Part shown: piece after piece, positions 28,981 through 39,413 of the stretch | Numbering within the stretch: position 1 is the first letter of the stretch | How the letters are laid out: each line of letters opens with the position of its first letter | Assembly: GCA_002727675.1 (NCBI GenBank) | Contig: PBXQ01000056.1 | Location: 1-43,299, forward strand | DNA length: 43,299 nt | Direction of reading: 5' to 3' | From: Thermoplasmata archaeon | GTDB taxonomy: Archaea > Thermoplasmatota > Poseidoniia > Poseidoniales > Thalassarchaeaceae | Program-made: the position numbers and the translations under genes | The notes under the pieces: model-generated | Seen by the model: only the letters and a program-made list of their open reading frames with translations | The model's database searches: none | Told to the model about the DNA's origin: nothing

Positions 28981-30426
28981 TCAAAGGTCCTTAATTGCAC
29001 TATTCAATTCATTCATCATCTTCTTACCATCACCAAATAGCATCATGGTCTTATCTTCATAGAATAAGTCGTTATCAACACCTGCATAACCAACATTCAG
29101 ACTGCGCTTGATTATGATTACTACTCGTGCCTTATCAGCATCTATTATTGGCATGCCCCCTAATGGTCCTTCACCAGACCTTGCAACAGGGTTGACTGTG
29201 TCATTTGCACCAATAATCAGTGCCACATCAGTCTCTTGTAACTCACTATTTATCTCGTCCATCTCAATAAGTTGCTCATAGGGGACATTTGCCTCTGCAA
29301 GTAATACATTCATGTGACCAGGCATACGGCCAGCAACAGGATGAATACCATACTTTACTTCGACATCTTGAGCCTCCAATAAATCTGCAAATTCCTTTAC
29401 AGCGTGCTGCGCTTGACTAACCGCCATCCCGTAACCAGGTATGATAACACAAGATGTGATTCCGTCACAAACCATTGCAACTTCTTCGGGATCACTACCC
29501 ACCTTAGTCCTAGTTACTGTCTCTTTTCCACCGCCACCAAATGATTTGAATAGAACAGCAGATAGTGTACGATTCATTGCCTTGCACATTATGAAAGTAA
29601 GAATGAGACCTGCAGCACCAACCATCGAACCTGCGATGATTAGTACATTATTTCCTATCACAAAGCCAGTGAAAGCAGCAGCAATTCCAGAAAGAGAATT
29701 TAACAAACTTACTACCACTGGCATGTCTGCGCCACCAATTGGTAAAACAAACAATACACCTAGTAAACAAGAGGCTCCTACTAAACCATATATGTAATCA
29801 GTATTGTTGGGTTCTTGAATTGTAAGGACAATCAATACAATAGAAGCAAGCAACAATGCAACCTTCACAAAATTGAGCCAAGGTGGACCCCAAGTGGGGA
29901 AGTTTACCCACTTCCTACGTCCTCTGGAATCCTTCTTTGTTAGTGGAATGTAAAAACCACCCATCAACTTACCCATAGCCATTAAACTACCAGTTAGTGT
30001 TAGCCATCCAACTAATCCAGTAAGACCAATCGCGACCCATGTAGCATAGAGTTCAACTCCAGCACTAGGTACATCGCCACTCTTCAGACGTGCCAACACT
30101 TCGGAAAGACCAACTAGTGCAGAAGCCGCACCACCAAATCCATTGAAAAGAGCAACCAATTCTGGCATGCCAGTCATTTCAACACGTATTGCCATCCAAG
30201 CTCCTATCAAAGTGCCAAGGGCCAAACCCCCAACAATTAATTCAGGCTCGACATTTCCTTCAGAATACATTTTTCCTAAAGTAACTAGAACTGCAAGAAG
30301 CATACCAATAGCCCCTAAACGATTACCATTTGGAGCGGTTTTTGGACTAGACAACTTCTTGATTCCTAAGATGAATAAAGCTGCAGATAGGAGATATCCT
30401 ATGTCCCAAATAACTGCATCAACCAT
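28981..30426 (-). CDS. pntB: NAD(P) transhydrogenase subunit beta
   Basis: GDGKKMMNELNSAIKDL C-terminus, VIIPGYGMAVSQAQHAVKEFADLL, MPGHMNVLLAEANVPYEQL; start at 30426 (MVDAVIWDIGYLLSAALFILG). Confidence 0.95.
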   Translation of the reverse strand: MVDAVIWDIGYLLSAALFILGIKKLSSPKTAPNGNRLGAIGMLLAVLVTLGKMYSEGNVEPELIVGGLALGTLIGAWMAIRVEMTGMPELVALFNGFGGAASALVGLSEVLARLKSGDVPSAGVELYATWVAIGLTGLVGWLTLTGSLMAMGKLMGGFYIPLTKKDSRGRRKWVNFPTWGPPWLNFVKVALLLASIVLIVLTIQEPNNTDYIYGLVGASCLLGVLFVLPIGGADMPVVVSLLNSLSGIAAAFTGFVIGNNVLIIAGSMVGAAGLILTFIMCKAMNRTLSAVLFKSFGGGGKETVTRTKVGSDPEEVAMVCDGITSCVIIPGYGMAVSQAQHAVKEFADLLEAQDVEVKYGIHPVAGRMPGHMNVLLAEANVPYEQLIEMDEINSELQETDVALIIGANDTVNPVARSGEGPLGGMPIIDADKARVVIIIKRSLNVGYAGVDNDLFYEDKTMMLFGDGKKMMNELNSAIKDL

Positions 30427-30427
30427 T

Positions 30428-30751
30428 TCAAGCACCCCCTTTCTTCTTACGCTTGCCAGCAATCATTTCCAACATCCTATTGGTTACCATGAATCCTCCA
30501 ACCACATTGATTGTAGCCATAACTAAAGCAGCAAATGCAAGCCATGCTGCAGCCCCAGGATTGCCATTATTGAAAGCAGAATTGGATAGAATCAAGGCAC
30601 CAACAATAGTAATTCCCGAAATAGCATTGGCACCCGACATGAGTGGGGTATGAAGTGTAGGTGGGACTTTACTAATCAATTCAAAACCAAGGAAAATAGC
30701 GAGGACGAATACCGTGATACTAGCCACCAATGTGGCGAGTGTTAAACTCAT
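30428..30751 (-). CDS. pntAB: NAD(P) transhydrogenase alpha subunit, membrane part
   Basis: ELISKVPPTLHTPLMSGANAISGITIVGAL; VVGGFMVTNRMLEMI; between pntAA and pntB. Confidence 0.93.
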   Translation of the reverse strand: MSLTLATLVASITVFVLAIFLGFELISKVPPTLHTPLMSGANAISGITIVGALILSNSAFNNGNPGAAAWLAFAALVMATINVVGGFMVTNRMLEMIAGKRKKKGGA

Positions 30752-31920
30752 TCAACCACCTCGGATAAGCGGGTCTGTTTCTCATGGATATTACCACCAT
30801 TACAAATGAGTACACCACCCATGCCTGAGACATAAAAATCACTTCCCTCGGGAGCACCAACAAGAATATCATCACCTAAATCTAATGTTAATTCACCTTC
30901 TTTAACTAAAGAGGCAACAAATGTAGTTAGATTATTTGAGTATAACATACTAGCAGATGAGGCTAATTCACCAGGCAAGTTGGGAGTACCAATTATGGTA
31001 ACACCGTTTTCAGTAGTTAATATTTCACCAACTTTTGTTAATTCACAATTACCACCCACATCAGCATTCATATCAACAACAACTGCACCTGCCTTAAAAT
31101 TCTTAACAGCGCTAGCAGGTACAGTAATTGGCGCAGGACGGCCAAAGATTCTTGCTGTCGTGACTATCACGTCAGCATCACTGGCTACTTCACAAACCGT
31201 GTCATTAACCTTCTGAATAAATTCAGGTGTTAGAGGCTTAGCATATCCGGACTCATCTTCAAAATCATCCATCCCATCAACTTCGATAAATCTTCCACCT
31301 ACAGACTCAATCTGCTCAGCAGCAGACTTCCTAACATCTGAAGCATATACCACAGCACCCAACCTCTTAGCGGTAGCAATAGCTTGTAGACCAGCAACAC
31401 CTGAACCCATAATCACAAACTTCGCAGGCCTAACCGTACCTGCACTTGTAGTCATCATTGGGATTCCTTTAGGAACATGTGCTGCACCCATCAATACTGC
31501 CTTATAACCTGCCAAATTATCTTGGCTACTATTAACGTCCATTGCTTGAGCACGTGAAAGACGACGCGGAATCATGTCCATACTAAAAAGTGTGATTTTC
31601 GCCTCCATTGCCAATTTAACTTTTTCAGGGCTACGGAAGGGGTCAGCAACACAAGCTAACATTTGGCCTTCTTTCATAGCATCTATTTCAGGCATCCCAA
31701 TAGATACTACGATGTCTGCTGATAGAGCATCCGATCTATTGGTCACAGTAGCGCCGGCATCAATATAATCTGAATCAATATTGTGAGAAGAGAGACCTGC
31801 GCCTGACTCTATCAAAACGTCAAATCCTAACTTAACTAATTTCTTTACAGACCCCGGGACAATTGCAACTCTTGATTCGCCATCAGACTCCTTAACAACA
31901 CCTAACTTCATTATAATCAC
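30748..31920 (-). CDS. pntAA: NAD(P) transhydrogenase alpha subunit, soluble part
   Basis: ESRVAIVPGSVKKLVKLGFDVLIESGAG; RLSRAQAMDVNSSQDNLAGYKAVL; VMGSGVAGLQAIATAKRLGAVVYASDVR; overlaps pntAB by 4 nt. Confidence 0.94.
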   Translation of the reverse strand: MIIMKLGVVKESDGESRVAIVPGSVKKLVKLGFDVLIESGAGLSSHNIDSDYIDAGATVTNRSDALSADIVVSIGMPEIDAMKEGQMLACVADPFRSPEKVKLAMEAKITLFSMDMIPRRLSRAQAMDVNSSQDNLAGYKAVLMGAAHVPKGIPMMTTSAGTVRPAKFVIMGSGVAGLQAIATAKRLGAVVYASDVRKSAAEQIESVGGRFIEVDGMDDFEDESGYAKPLTPEFIQKVNDTVCEVASDADVIVTTARIFGRPAPITVPASAVKNFKAGAVVVDMNADVGGNCELTKVGEILTTENGVTIIGTPNLPGELASSASMLYSNNLTTFVASLVKEGELTLDLGDDILVGAPEGSDFYVSGMGGVLICNGGNIHEKQTRLSEVVE

Positions 31921-32111
31921 ACTCGCGACTCATCACTACCAAGGAGGTTCTAATCCTTCAACAACCTTTGCGAATTGAAACAGGTTATTGAACATGCTCA
32001 AACAGGATGTTAAATCAATAGTGCAAAAAATACACCCACAGAGAATATGTACACATGTTAAGCGGTTACTATTTGAGCCAGTTATGTCGGGGCACAACCA
32101 CAGGTGGCATT

Positions 32112-33050
32112 ATGGCAGATGGAAAGGTAAAGATTGCAGTAATCGGAGCAGGGAATGTAGGAGCTACTTGCGCCTTTGTTCTTGCACAAAAGAAATTAGG
32201 AGATATTGTACTTCTAGATATTTTCGAAGGATTCGCTAAAGGAAAAGCGTTGGATATGAGCCAAGGAGGTCAAATTCTAAATTATGATGGTAGTATTACT
32301 GGAACATCTGACTATGCAGACATTGCTGGCTCAGATGTAGTTGTAGTCACATCAGGTTTCCCTAGACAACCAGGAATGAGCCGGGAAGACCTAATTGGAA
32401 AAAATGCTGAAATTATCTCTCAAGTAGGGACTGGAATTAAACAGCACGCACCTGATTCAATCGTTGTAATGGTCACAAACCCATTAGATTTAATGACATA
32501 CCATATGCAAAAAGTAACAGGATTCCCACATCACCGAATTGTTGGACAAGCTGGAATTCTTGATTCGGCTCGTATGACTCATTTTGTAGCACAAGAGATT
32601 GGCTGCTCTAATGAAGATGTACAAGCAATGGTTTTAGGTGGCCACGGGGATACCATGGTACCACTTCCACGTTATACAACAGTCGGAGGAATTGCAATTA
32701 CTCAATTACTTGACAAAGATACTATCGACGCAATAAGTGAGAGAACTGCTGGTGGCGGGGGAGAGATTGTCAAACTACTTGAGCGAGGTAGTGCATTTTA
32801 TGCCCCTGGATCGGCTGCTGCAATTATGGCAGAATCAATAGTAAAAGACAGAAAAAGACTGCTCCCCTGTTCAGCCCACTTGAGTGGCCAATATGGATTG
32901 AGTGATATTTACATTGGAGTACCAGTAGTATTAGGTAAGAGAGGGGTAGAGAAAATTATTGAGTTAGATCTTGAAGATTCGGAACTAGAAAGCCTACAAG
33001 GATCTGCGAACTTTTACAAAGGTCAATTAAGTGATTTATTAGGATACTAG
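32112..33050 (+). CDS. mdh: Malate dehydrogenase (LDH-like)
   Basis: KIAVIGAGNVGATCAF; TSGFPRQPGMSREDL (Arg at the malate-specifying position); VTNPLD; VLGGHGDTMVPLPRYTTVGG; start at 32112. Confidence 0.92.
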   Translation: MADGKVKIAVIGAGNVGATCAFVLAQKKLGDIVLLDIFEGFAKGKALDMSQGGQILNYDGSITGTSDYADIAGSDVVVVTSGFPRQPGMSREDLIGKNAEIISQVGTGIKQHAPDSIVVMVTNPLDLMTYHMQKVTGFPHHRIVGQAGILDSARMTHFVAQEIGCSNEDVQAMVLGGHGDTMVPLPRYTTVGGIAITQLLDKDTIDAISERTAGGGGEIVKLLERGSAFYAPGSAAAIMAESIVKDRKRLLPCSAHLSGQYGLSDIYIGVPVVLGKRGVEKIIELDLEDSELESLQGSANFYKGQLSDLLGY

Positions 33051-33123
33051 AATAGTAATTGACCTTAACTTTGACTCAATATTTCAGCGGCGGATTGATG
33101 ACCAAAGAGCGGATGGCAAAATC

Positions 33124-33894
33124 ATGACTAAGCACCTTTACCTAGAGCACGATGGAAAAGTCTTGCTTGTAGACCATTCTGGCAAAGGCCCACAAAAACC
33201 TGTAAGAGGACGAATAGAATTTAACCAAATTGATAATGGTTGGCTATATCGTTTACCAACTGAAAAAGAAGCAAGTAAGTTAGGACTTACTTGGGAAGTC
33301 AAGAGAGTTAATCGTTTCAAATTTGGAGAGAAAACACACGAAGTAATACATGCTCTACCTGATATTGAATGGCCAAGTAATTGGGCATGGAAAGACAATT
33401 TGATTTCTGATTCAGCCGTCCACCCAGTAGCCAGAGAAAGCGTCTATAGAACAATGCATAGGATTGTATCAAAAGTGATTCTTCGAAATTCAAAAGGACA
33501 ATTATTATTACAAAAAGTGAACAGAGGTTTCTTCACAGGACAATGGACATTGCCTGGTGGTTTCCTTGATTATGCCGAGCACCCTCGTAAAGGTGCTGAA
33601 AGAGAACTTCTCGAAGAATTAGGAGTTAATTTGAAACTTCCTGACCCTAGAGGTGAAACTGGTGAAATTGTAAATGGGATTGATCGTTGTATTGTTCTAG
33701 AAAGAATATTCAACTCAGAAGGAATTGATTGGGTTTCATTCACATATCTAGTTGATGTTGAGGATGGAATCAAAATAATTTGTAAACCTGACGAGGTAGA
33801 TGAAGCACGTTGGTTCGATCTAAAGGATGCTATGGAAAGAGCAGCATCATTATTTGATATTGAAGCATTTAGATCACTAGTAGAGGATGATTGA
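33124..33894 (+). CDS. NUDIX hydrolase
   Basis: Nudix box GGFLDYAEHPRKGAERELLEELGV. Confidence 0.9.
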   Translation: MTKHLYLEHDGKVLLVDHSGKGPQKPVRGRIEFNQIDNGWLYRLPTEKEASKLGLTWEVKRVNRFKFGEKTHEVIHALPDIEWPSNWAWKDNLISDSAVHPVARESVYRTMHRIVSKVILRNSKGQLLLQKVNRGFFTGQWTLPGGFLDYAEHPRKGAERELLEELGVNLKLPDPRGETGEIVNGIDRCIVLERIFNSEGIDWVSFTYLVDVEDGIKIICKPDEVDEARWFDLKDAMERAASLFDIEAFRSLVEDD

Positions 33895-34627
33895 AATGAA
33901 TGCACAAAATGAGCGTGGGAAATTCATCTTGAAAGCATCTCTATATGTTTCCATAATTACAACAGTTGTTTCTCAATTAACAATGCAATTATTGGGTGGA
34001 AATAGGCATGATTCTTCATATTGGAGTCAGGAAATAGAAAACCTGGGTGAAGAATTGATTTTCGAAAATGGTTTGCCACCGTTTATTTCTTCCGCAGGTG
34101 TATTCCCTCCTGAAAGCTACATATTTGGCATTGGGCTAACTATAACAGGTATTCTATTCATACTACTTTCTTATGAAATGGCAAACTTACAAGAAATAAC
34201 TCTATCAAAAGATCCAAAATCAACTAAATTTAGTTATTGGAGCAACAAATTAGGACTGATTTTTGGAGTTTTTACAGGAGCATCGATAATTCTGATTTCA
34301 TGGACGCCAATGGACACACAATTAATGGCTCATATACAACTTGCTATACAAGTATTCTATGGTGCTTTGTTATGGGCTTCTTTTGCAACAATATCACGCA
34401 CCTCAATAGACAATGAAGTTAGAGTAAAAAATATCTCAATCAATACAATACGTTGGTCATTGATTGTTTTGGCTTTCACTTCACTACAACTAATTCCTGT
34501 AGCAATTATCCACAGCATGTTAAATTTAGCAGCATTATTTGAATGGATAATGTTCTTTTCATTATGCTTAGTTTTATTTTCTTTCAACCTTATTTTCACT
34601 TCAACACCAATTATTGAGGAGGAATGA
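33887..34627 (+). CDS. Hypothetical polytopic membrane protein
   Basis: 246 aa, about six hydrophobic segments; start 33887 or 33896-33897; overlaps both neighbours. Confidence 0.65.
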   Translation: MIEMNAQNERGKFILKASLYVSIITTVVSQLTMQLLGGNRHDSSYWSQEIENLGEELIFENGLPPFISSAGVFPPESYIFGIGLTITGILFILLSYEMANLQEITLSKDPKSTKFSYWSNKLGLIFGVFTGASIILISWTPMDTQLMAHIQLAIQVFYGALLWASFATISRTSIDNEVRVKNISINTIRWSLIVLAFTSLQLIPVAIIHSMLNLAALFEWIMFFSLCLVLFSFNLIFTSTPIIEEE

Positions 34628-35607
34628 ATTTGGGTATTGTTCTTCTAATTGTTTCCGCACCAGATATTGGCTCGACAATTCAAGGCGATGCATTACTATC
34701 TAGAGGAGGATGGGAAAAACAAGAAATCGTAGAGGGTGGAGACACTTGGATTAATGGAAATGGAAGAGTACATCTTTGGTGGTTCCCAAATAAAGTTCTC
34801 GATGAAGATAATCTAGATCAACGATATACGACATTAACAGGGGAAAAAGTGGATGAAGTAATCTTTCTTTCAAGACATTATGCGGCAAGTGGACAACCTA
34901 GCCTAACACTTCATGTGATTGGAGTGCCGGGTGAATCACCCCTCGGAGAAAGAGCAGAGTTTGGTGGAATAAAAGGCAGTGTTGTACCCCCTAATACACG
35001 CTTTGCTTCATGGTATAGAAGAATGTACGAAGCAGGAGTAAAACACAATTTAACTCCAGAATTTGATTTAACTATAGAAACAACACATCATGGGCCATGT
35101 CTTTCAGTCCCCACAATGTTTGTTGAAATTGGTTCATCAGAATCACATTGGGGGAGAAAAGATGCTGCCGAAGCATGGGCTGATGTCATCTATGATGGTC
35201 TCGGCCTAAATGGTGGCAGCGAACTAGGAAATTGGGAAACTCTTAGTGATGATGAAAAATTAAATTCGAAGATAATGTTGGGTATCGGCGGAGGCCATTA
35301 TGCCCCAAGACATACAGACGTAATTCGTAAAACTGATTGCTGGGCTGGCCACCAAATTGCATCATATTCATTAGATATGATAAAGCCAGATGTTGAAAAT
35401 TGGGATGGTACTAGTGACCCTTACCCTAAAGGCCAATGGTCACATGCCATCAAAGAATGCCTTAAAAGCACAAAAAAAGCATTCCCTAAAGGCAATATCA
35501 TTGCCCATTTAGATAGAAAATCATTCAAAGGTTGGCAACGACAATCTATCAAAAGGCTATGTCAAGAGCTCAACCTACCAATAGGAAGAACTGATGATTT
35601 CAAATGA
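34624..35607 (+). CDS. dtdA: Archaeal D-aminoacyl-tRNA deacylase
   Basis: EVIFLSRHYAASGQPSLTLHVIG; TIETTHHGPCLSVPTMFVEIGSSESHWGRKDAAEAWA; GIGGGHYAPRHTD. Confidence 0.9.
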   Translation: MNLGIVLLIVSAPDIGSTIQGDALLSRGGWEKQEIVEGGDTWINGNGRVHLWWFPNKVLDEDNLDQRYTTLTGEKVDEVIFLSRHYAASGQPSLTLHVIGVPGESPLGERAEFGGIKGSVVPPNTRFASWYRRMYEAGVKHNLTPEFDLTIETTHHGPCLSVPTMFVEIGSSESHWGRKDAAEAWADVIYDGLGLNGGSELGNWETLSDDEKLNSKIMLGIGGGHYAPRHTDVIRKTDCWAGHQIASYSLDMIKPDVENWDGTSDPYPKGQWSHAIKECLKSTKKAFPKGNIIAHLDRKSFKGWQRQSIKRLCQELNLPIGRTDDFK

Positions 35608-35665
35608 TATCTTATGGGTAATTGTCAAAGAGCGAGTAGGGGCTGCCAAGAACAGGGTGTGACCG

Positions 35666-36643
35666 ATGGGGCTATTTGGGAAGATTGTAATTGGCCTACT
35701 TCCCATTATGCCCAAATTCATCGTAGGGTGGGTTGCAAAGAGATATGTCGCAGGAAAAACACTTGATTATGCAATAAATACCATGATTACACTAGGTAAT
35801 AAAGAGGGTTGTTGTTTTACTATTGATGTGTTAGGTGAAGAAATTTCATCTCTAGACGAGGCTAATTTTTTCCTCAATGAATATGTTCGTGTAATTGATG
35901 CAATTGTTGAACATCAAATTGATGCTAACATTTCTATTAAACCTACAGCTTTTGGATTATTAATTGATGAAGAAAAGGGTAAGGAAAAAATCAATAAATT
36001 GCTATCTAAAGCATCTGAAAATAATATATTTGTCAGACTAGACATGGAAGATCATAGAGTCACTCAATCAACAATTGACATTATATTAGATATGCATAAA
36101 AAGGGATTCAACAATATTGGAATTGTACTACAAGCAAGGTTGCATAGGACAATGAATGATATACAAAACATATGTGATAATTTGGGCACTAAATCAGATT
36201 TTAGAATATGTAAGGGGATATATCTAGAGCCTGAAGATATAGCATTTACTGATTACCACGACATAAATAATGCATTTTCAGAATCATTACACTTAATGCT
36301 AAAAAATGGCGCATATTGTGGAATAGCAACACACGATAAACCAGTAATAAATGATTCATTAAAACAAATTGAAGAATTTGGGATGGGTCCTATAACACCA
36401 GACCCAAGAAATAACTCTGGACCTATTAGGGAAGGAAAAGGACCAGGATATGAATTTCAAATGCTACTTGGTGTACGCGGTGAATTAAGAAGACAATTGT
36501 TAAAACAAGGCCATAAAGTGAGAGTTTACGTCCCATACGGGGAGAAATGGTACGAATATAGTAGAAGAAGATTGAGAGAAAATCCCGACATTGCTTGGCA
36601 TATAACAAAAGCTCTACTAATGCCTTGGTCAAATAGAAGATGA
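35666..36643 (+). CDS. Proline dehydrogenase
   Basis: VRLDMEDHRVTQSTIDIILDMHKKGFNNIGIVLQARLHRT; DFRICKGIYLEPEDIAFTD; IATHDKP; QMLLGVRGELRRQLLKQGHKVRVYVPYGEKWYEYSRRRLRE. Confidence 0.88.
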   Translation: MGLFGKIVIGLLPIMPKFIVGWVAKRYVAGKTLDYAINTMITLGNKEGCCFTIDVLGEEISSLDEANFFLNEYVRVIDAIVEHQIDANISIKPTAFGLLIDEEKGKEKINKLLSKASENNIFVRLDMEDHRVTQSTIDIILDMHKKGFNNIGIVLQARLHRTMNDIQNICDNLGTKSDFRICKGIYLEPEDIAFTDYHDINNAFSESLHLMLKNGAYCGIATHDKPVINDSLKQIEEFGMGPITPDPRNNSGPIREGKGPGYEFQMLLGVRGELRRQLLKQGHKVRVYVPYGEKWYEYSRRRLRENPDIAWHITKALLMPWSNRR

Positions 36644-37417
36644 TTAATCATTGAAATGTTTCTTACTACGAATGTTTGATTCTCTTACTCTCTGTTGGTG
36701 CTCATCACGACCATGGAAATCTTGACCCTTCCAACGCCCCCTTTCCCTCTTCTTCCTTTCTTTAGCTTCATCGTAACTAGGTGGCATGTGAAGGAAAATT
36801 CTTCTGATATTAGCTGCTTTCATACCGCCATTCAAAGTCCTACCCTTACCACTATGTAATGCTCTAATTCGCCACCTTACGCCTTGATGTTCATAAATTG
36901 AACCACATTTGAATTCCCTTTCAGGGTCACAAAAGATTGAGTCTGAAAATGAATATTCACCTTCACTAAATGTCATCCTCACCATGACTACATCAGTTCT
37001 TGTAGCCCAAACCATCATGACTTTATTAGCTGAAACATCATTAGATGATGTCGCATTAGGCATTTCTAATCTAGTAATTTCCCATAATGCCTCATTATGC
37101 TCAAATTCATCCCCAAGAGAAAATATCTCATCGGAATCAATTTCCAAGGAAATCTGGAATGATTCAGAACCTTCTGAAAGTGTGAACCTAACATTTGTGG
37201 GCTTTGGTGGACGAATTTGTATGGTGTGAACATTACTACAATGTTGACACTGCACCAAATAATCAGTACCTTTTCCTTTATCTTTAGTTCGTAGAATGTT
37301 ATGTTCTGTTTCTAGTTCACAAGTGGAGCAAAAAACAAATTCGTCGCCGTTTTCAACTAAGTCCTCGCCCCCTGTCATAGGACAACCCCCGCGCCCACCC
37401 TTCTTCAAATCACCCAT
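36644..37417 (-). CDS. HVO_0476-like archaeal zinc finger protein
   Basis: CSTCELETEHNILRTKDKGKGTDYLVQCQHCSNVHTIQIRPPK; start at 37417 (MGDLKKGGRGG) preferred over 37567. Confidence 0.75.
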   Translation of the reverse strand: MGDLKKGGRGGCPMTGGEDLVENGDEFVFCSTCELETEHNILRTKDKGKGTDYLVQCQHCSNVHTIQIRPPKPTNVRFTLSEGSESFQISLEIDSDEIFSLGDEFEHNEALWEITRLEMPNATSSNDVSANKVMMVWATRTDVVMVRMTFSEGEYSFSDSIFCDPEREFKCGSIYEHQGVRWRIRALHSGKGRTLNGGMKAANIRRIFLHMPPSYDEAKERKKRERGRWKGQDFHGRDEHQQRVRESNIRSKKHFND

Positions 37418-37471
37418 AAGTGAAAATATTACATACACAACAATTGAACAATAAGACCCTTTGGCAAGAAC

Positions 37472-38188
37472 GTGAGTAGCCACCGTGATGATTTGAGCAA
37501 ACTCCTTGATCGCAACACAGATTCTAGCAGGGATGAACCTGAAGTTGCTGCTAATATAGGAGAGCAATTAAAACACATGGAGTTGAAATCATTACCAATA
37601 AGTTTGAGGCGAAGAATTAGAGACGTTGTTGCACAAATTAAACCACAAAATATTGTAGAAGTTGGTGCTGGAATCGGACATCTTTCGGCATGGTTGTTTG
37701 ATGAGTGGGATACAACCGAACATACTCCATCAAGATATATAATGGTAGAAGCCGGAGGCAAATTTGGAGTAATCCTAACCCGGTTAATTGAACGATATAA
37801 TGCTTCAAAATGGGCTCAAGTTGTTGTGGGTGAATGGAATGAAATTATTGCTGAACAAAGAAGTTGGGTCGCTGCCAATACTTCATCTTCAGAGAATTCT
37901 ATGATCTCAAAATCTCCATTACCAACAAATATTGATATTTGCATTATTGATGTTGGTTGGGAAAATCAAAATGCTTGCATCATGGGGGCAGTCCCCTTAC
38001 TTGGTGAAAACAGCATCATACTAACATCAGAACCCGATGTACCTGATGAAAATGAAACAGACGAAAATAAAATTGCTGCTTTTAACGAATGGATTGTATT
38101 AGTAAAAATGCTGAATGAAACTCATGAAATAGGTTTTGTCCCAATGTTTGGTGGTACATTGATAGGGATTAGAAAGGTTAAGCGTTAG
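37472..38188 (+). CDS. SAM-dependent methyltransferase-like protein
   Basis: GTG start; NIVEVGAGIGHLSAWLFDEWD, YIMVEAGGKFGVILTRLI Rossmann-type pattern. Confidence 0.6.
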   Translation: MSSHRDDLSKLLDRNTDSSRDEPEVAANIGEQLKHMELKSLPISLRRRIRDVVAQIKPQNIVEVGAGIGHLSAWLFDEWDTTEHTPSRYIMVEAGGKFGVILTRLIERYNASKWAQVVVGEWNEIIAEQRSWVAANTSSSENSMISKSPLPTNIDICIIDVGWENQNACIMGAVPLLGENSIILTSEPDVPDENETDENKIAAFNEWIVLVKMLNETHEIGFVPMFGGTLIGIRKVKR

Positions 38189-39341
38189 ATGCGGCAATCA
38201 ATGATTCTACATCTAATACCCCATACCCATAGTGGTCATCGTGACTATCTTGGCCCGAAGAAGAATCTGAAATCCATTGCTTGACATCTGAAATCGCCCC
38301 AGAGCCACCTGATGAGCCATCTTGTTGAATTTCTGGGTTCTCCTGCAATAGAAGTGCAATAGCACCTGATACCCAGGCTGTTGCGGCAGATGTTCCTGAT
38401 GCATAGCCCCATGGCAAAAATCCATCTTCAACTTGACTTAACGGAATCAAAATTGGGACATCTTCACCTGGCCCTGTTAGTTCGGGTTTTTTGTCGGGGT
38501 CACTCCTTGACAATCTTGGTGGAATCAAATTGAAATTATTGTCACCTTGACTAGAACCAGACCAAATAGATCCCATACGATCAACCCCCCCTACACAAAT
38601 TACATCTTCAACTGATCCCGGACTTGAAACATCCCCATCATCATTTTCACCATCATTACCAGCGGCTGCAATAACGAAAACTCCGGCTGAAATAGCATCA
38701 TCAACAGAATTTTCAAGAGAGTCTGTGCTGCTAATTATAAAATTAAATCCGGCAGCACCTCCTAAACTCAGTGAGATGACATCAACTCCCGATGCAACAC
38801 ACCAGTCTACTGCTGCAGCAATAGTATCGTCATCACCTTCACCGTCTGATGACATTGCTTTAGCCACAAATAAATCTGATTTAGGTGCAACTCCTTTCAT
38901 CCAACCTTCTGCCCAAATCAATCCAGACATTGCAGTTCCATGACCTTGATCATCATATGGTACGTCTCGGTCATTAATGAAATCCTTCCAACCTGACAGA
39001 TTCTTGTCGGCAAAGTCTGTGTGAGTCAAATCAATACCAGTATCCACAACACAGATAGATACACCACCCCCATTAGCTGAAACGTTATCTAAGCCAGTCA
39101 AGGACCTAAAATCATCCTGCCAATTCAATAAATCTTCTGGGGGGCCACTCTTTTCAGGATTTTGAAATACATACTGATAAAGTCCAATGCCTGCAATCGT
39201 AACTGATGAAATGATTAACAACGCAGAACCTATAGAAAGAATAATTGCCACATGTTTTTCCGAGATCACGGGTTTCTTTTTTTCTTGATTAGGGAATTCT
39301 GGCATATCAACAGTTTCCCAATCAACTTCTGATTTGCCCAC
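38178..39341 (-). CDS. Membrane-anchored subtilisin-like serine protease (S8)
   Basis: Catalytic motifs ICVVDTGIDLTHTDF, GHGTAMSGLIWAEG, YASGTSAATAWVSGAIAL; N-terminal TM VAIILSIGSALLIISSVTIAGIGLY. Confidence 0.92.
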   Translation of the reverse strand: MGKSEVDWETVDMPEFPNQEKKKPVISEKHVAIILSIGSALLIISSVTIAGIGLYQYVFQNPEKSGPPEDLLNWQDDFRSLTGLDNVSANGGGVSICVVDTGIDLTHTDFADKNLSGWKDFINDRDVPYDDQGHGTAMSGLIWAEGWMKGVAPKSDLFVAKAMSSDGEGDDDTIAAAVDWCVASGVDVISLSLGGAAGFNFIISSTDSLENSVDDAISAGVFVIAAAGNDGENDDGDVSSPGSVEDVICVGGVDRMGSIWSGSSQGDNNFNLIPPRLSRSDPDKKPELTGPGEDVPILIPLSQVEDGFLPWGYASGTSAATAWVSGAIALLLQENPEIQQDGSSGGSGAISDVKQWISDSSSGQDSHDDHYGYGVLDVESLIAASNA

Positions 39342-39413
39342 CGTTGACCGCCCCCATATTCAATGAAATATATCATGTTGATAATTTTGATGGCACCTTT
39401 ACAAATAATATAC

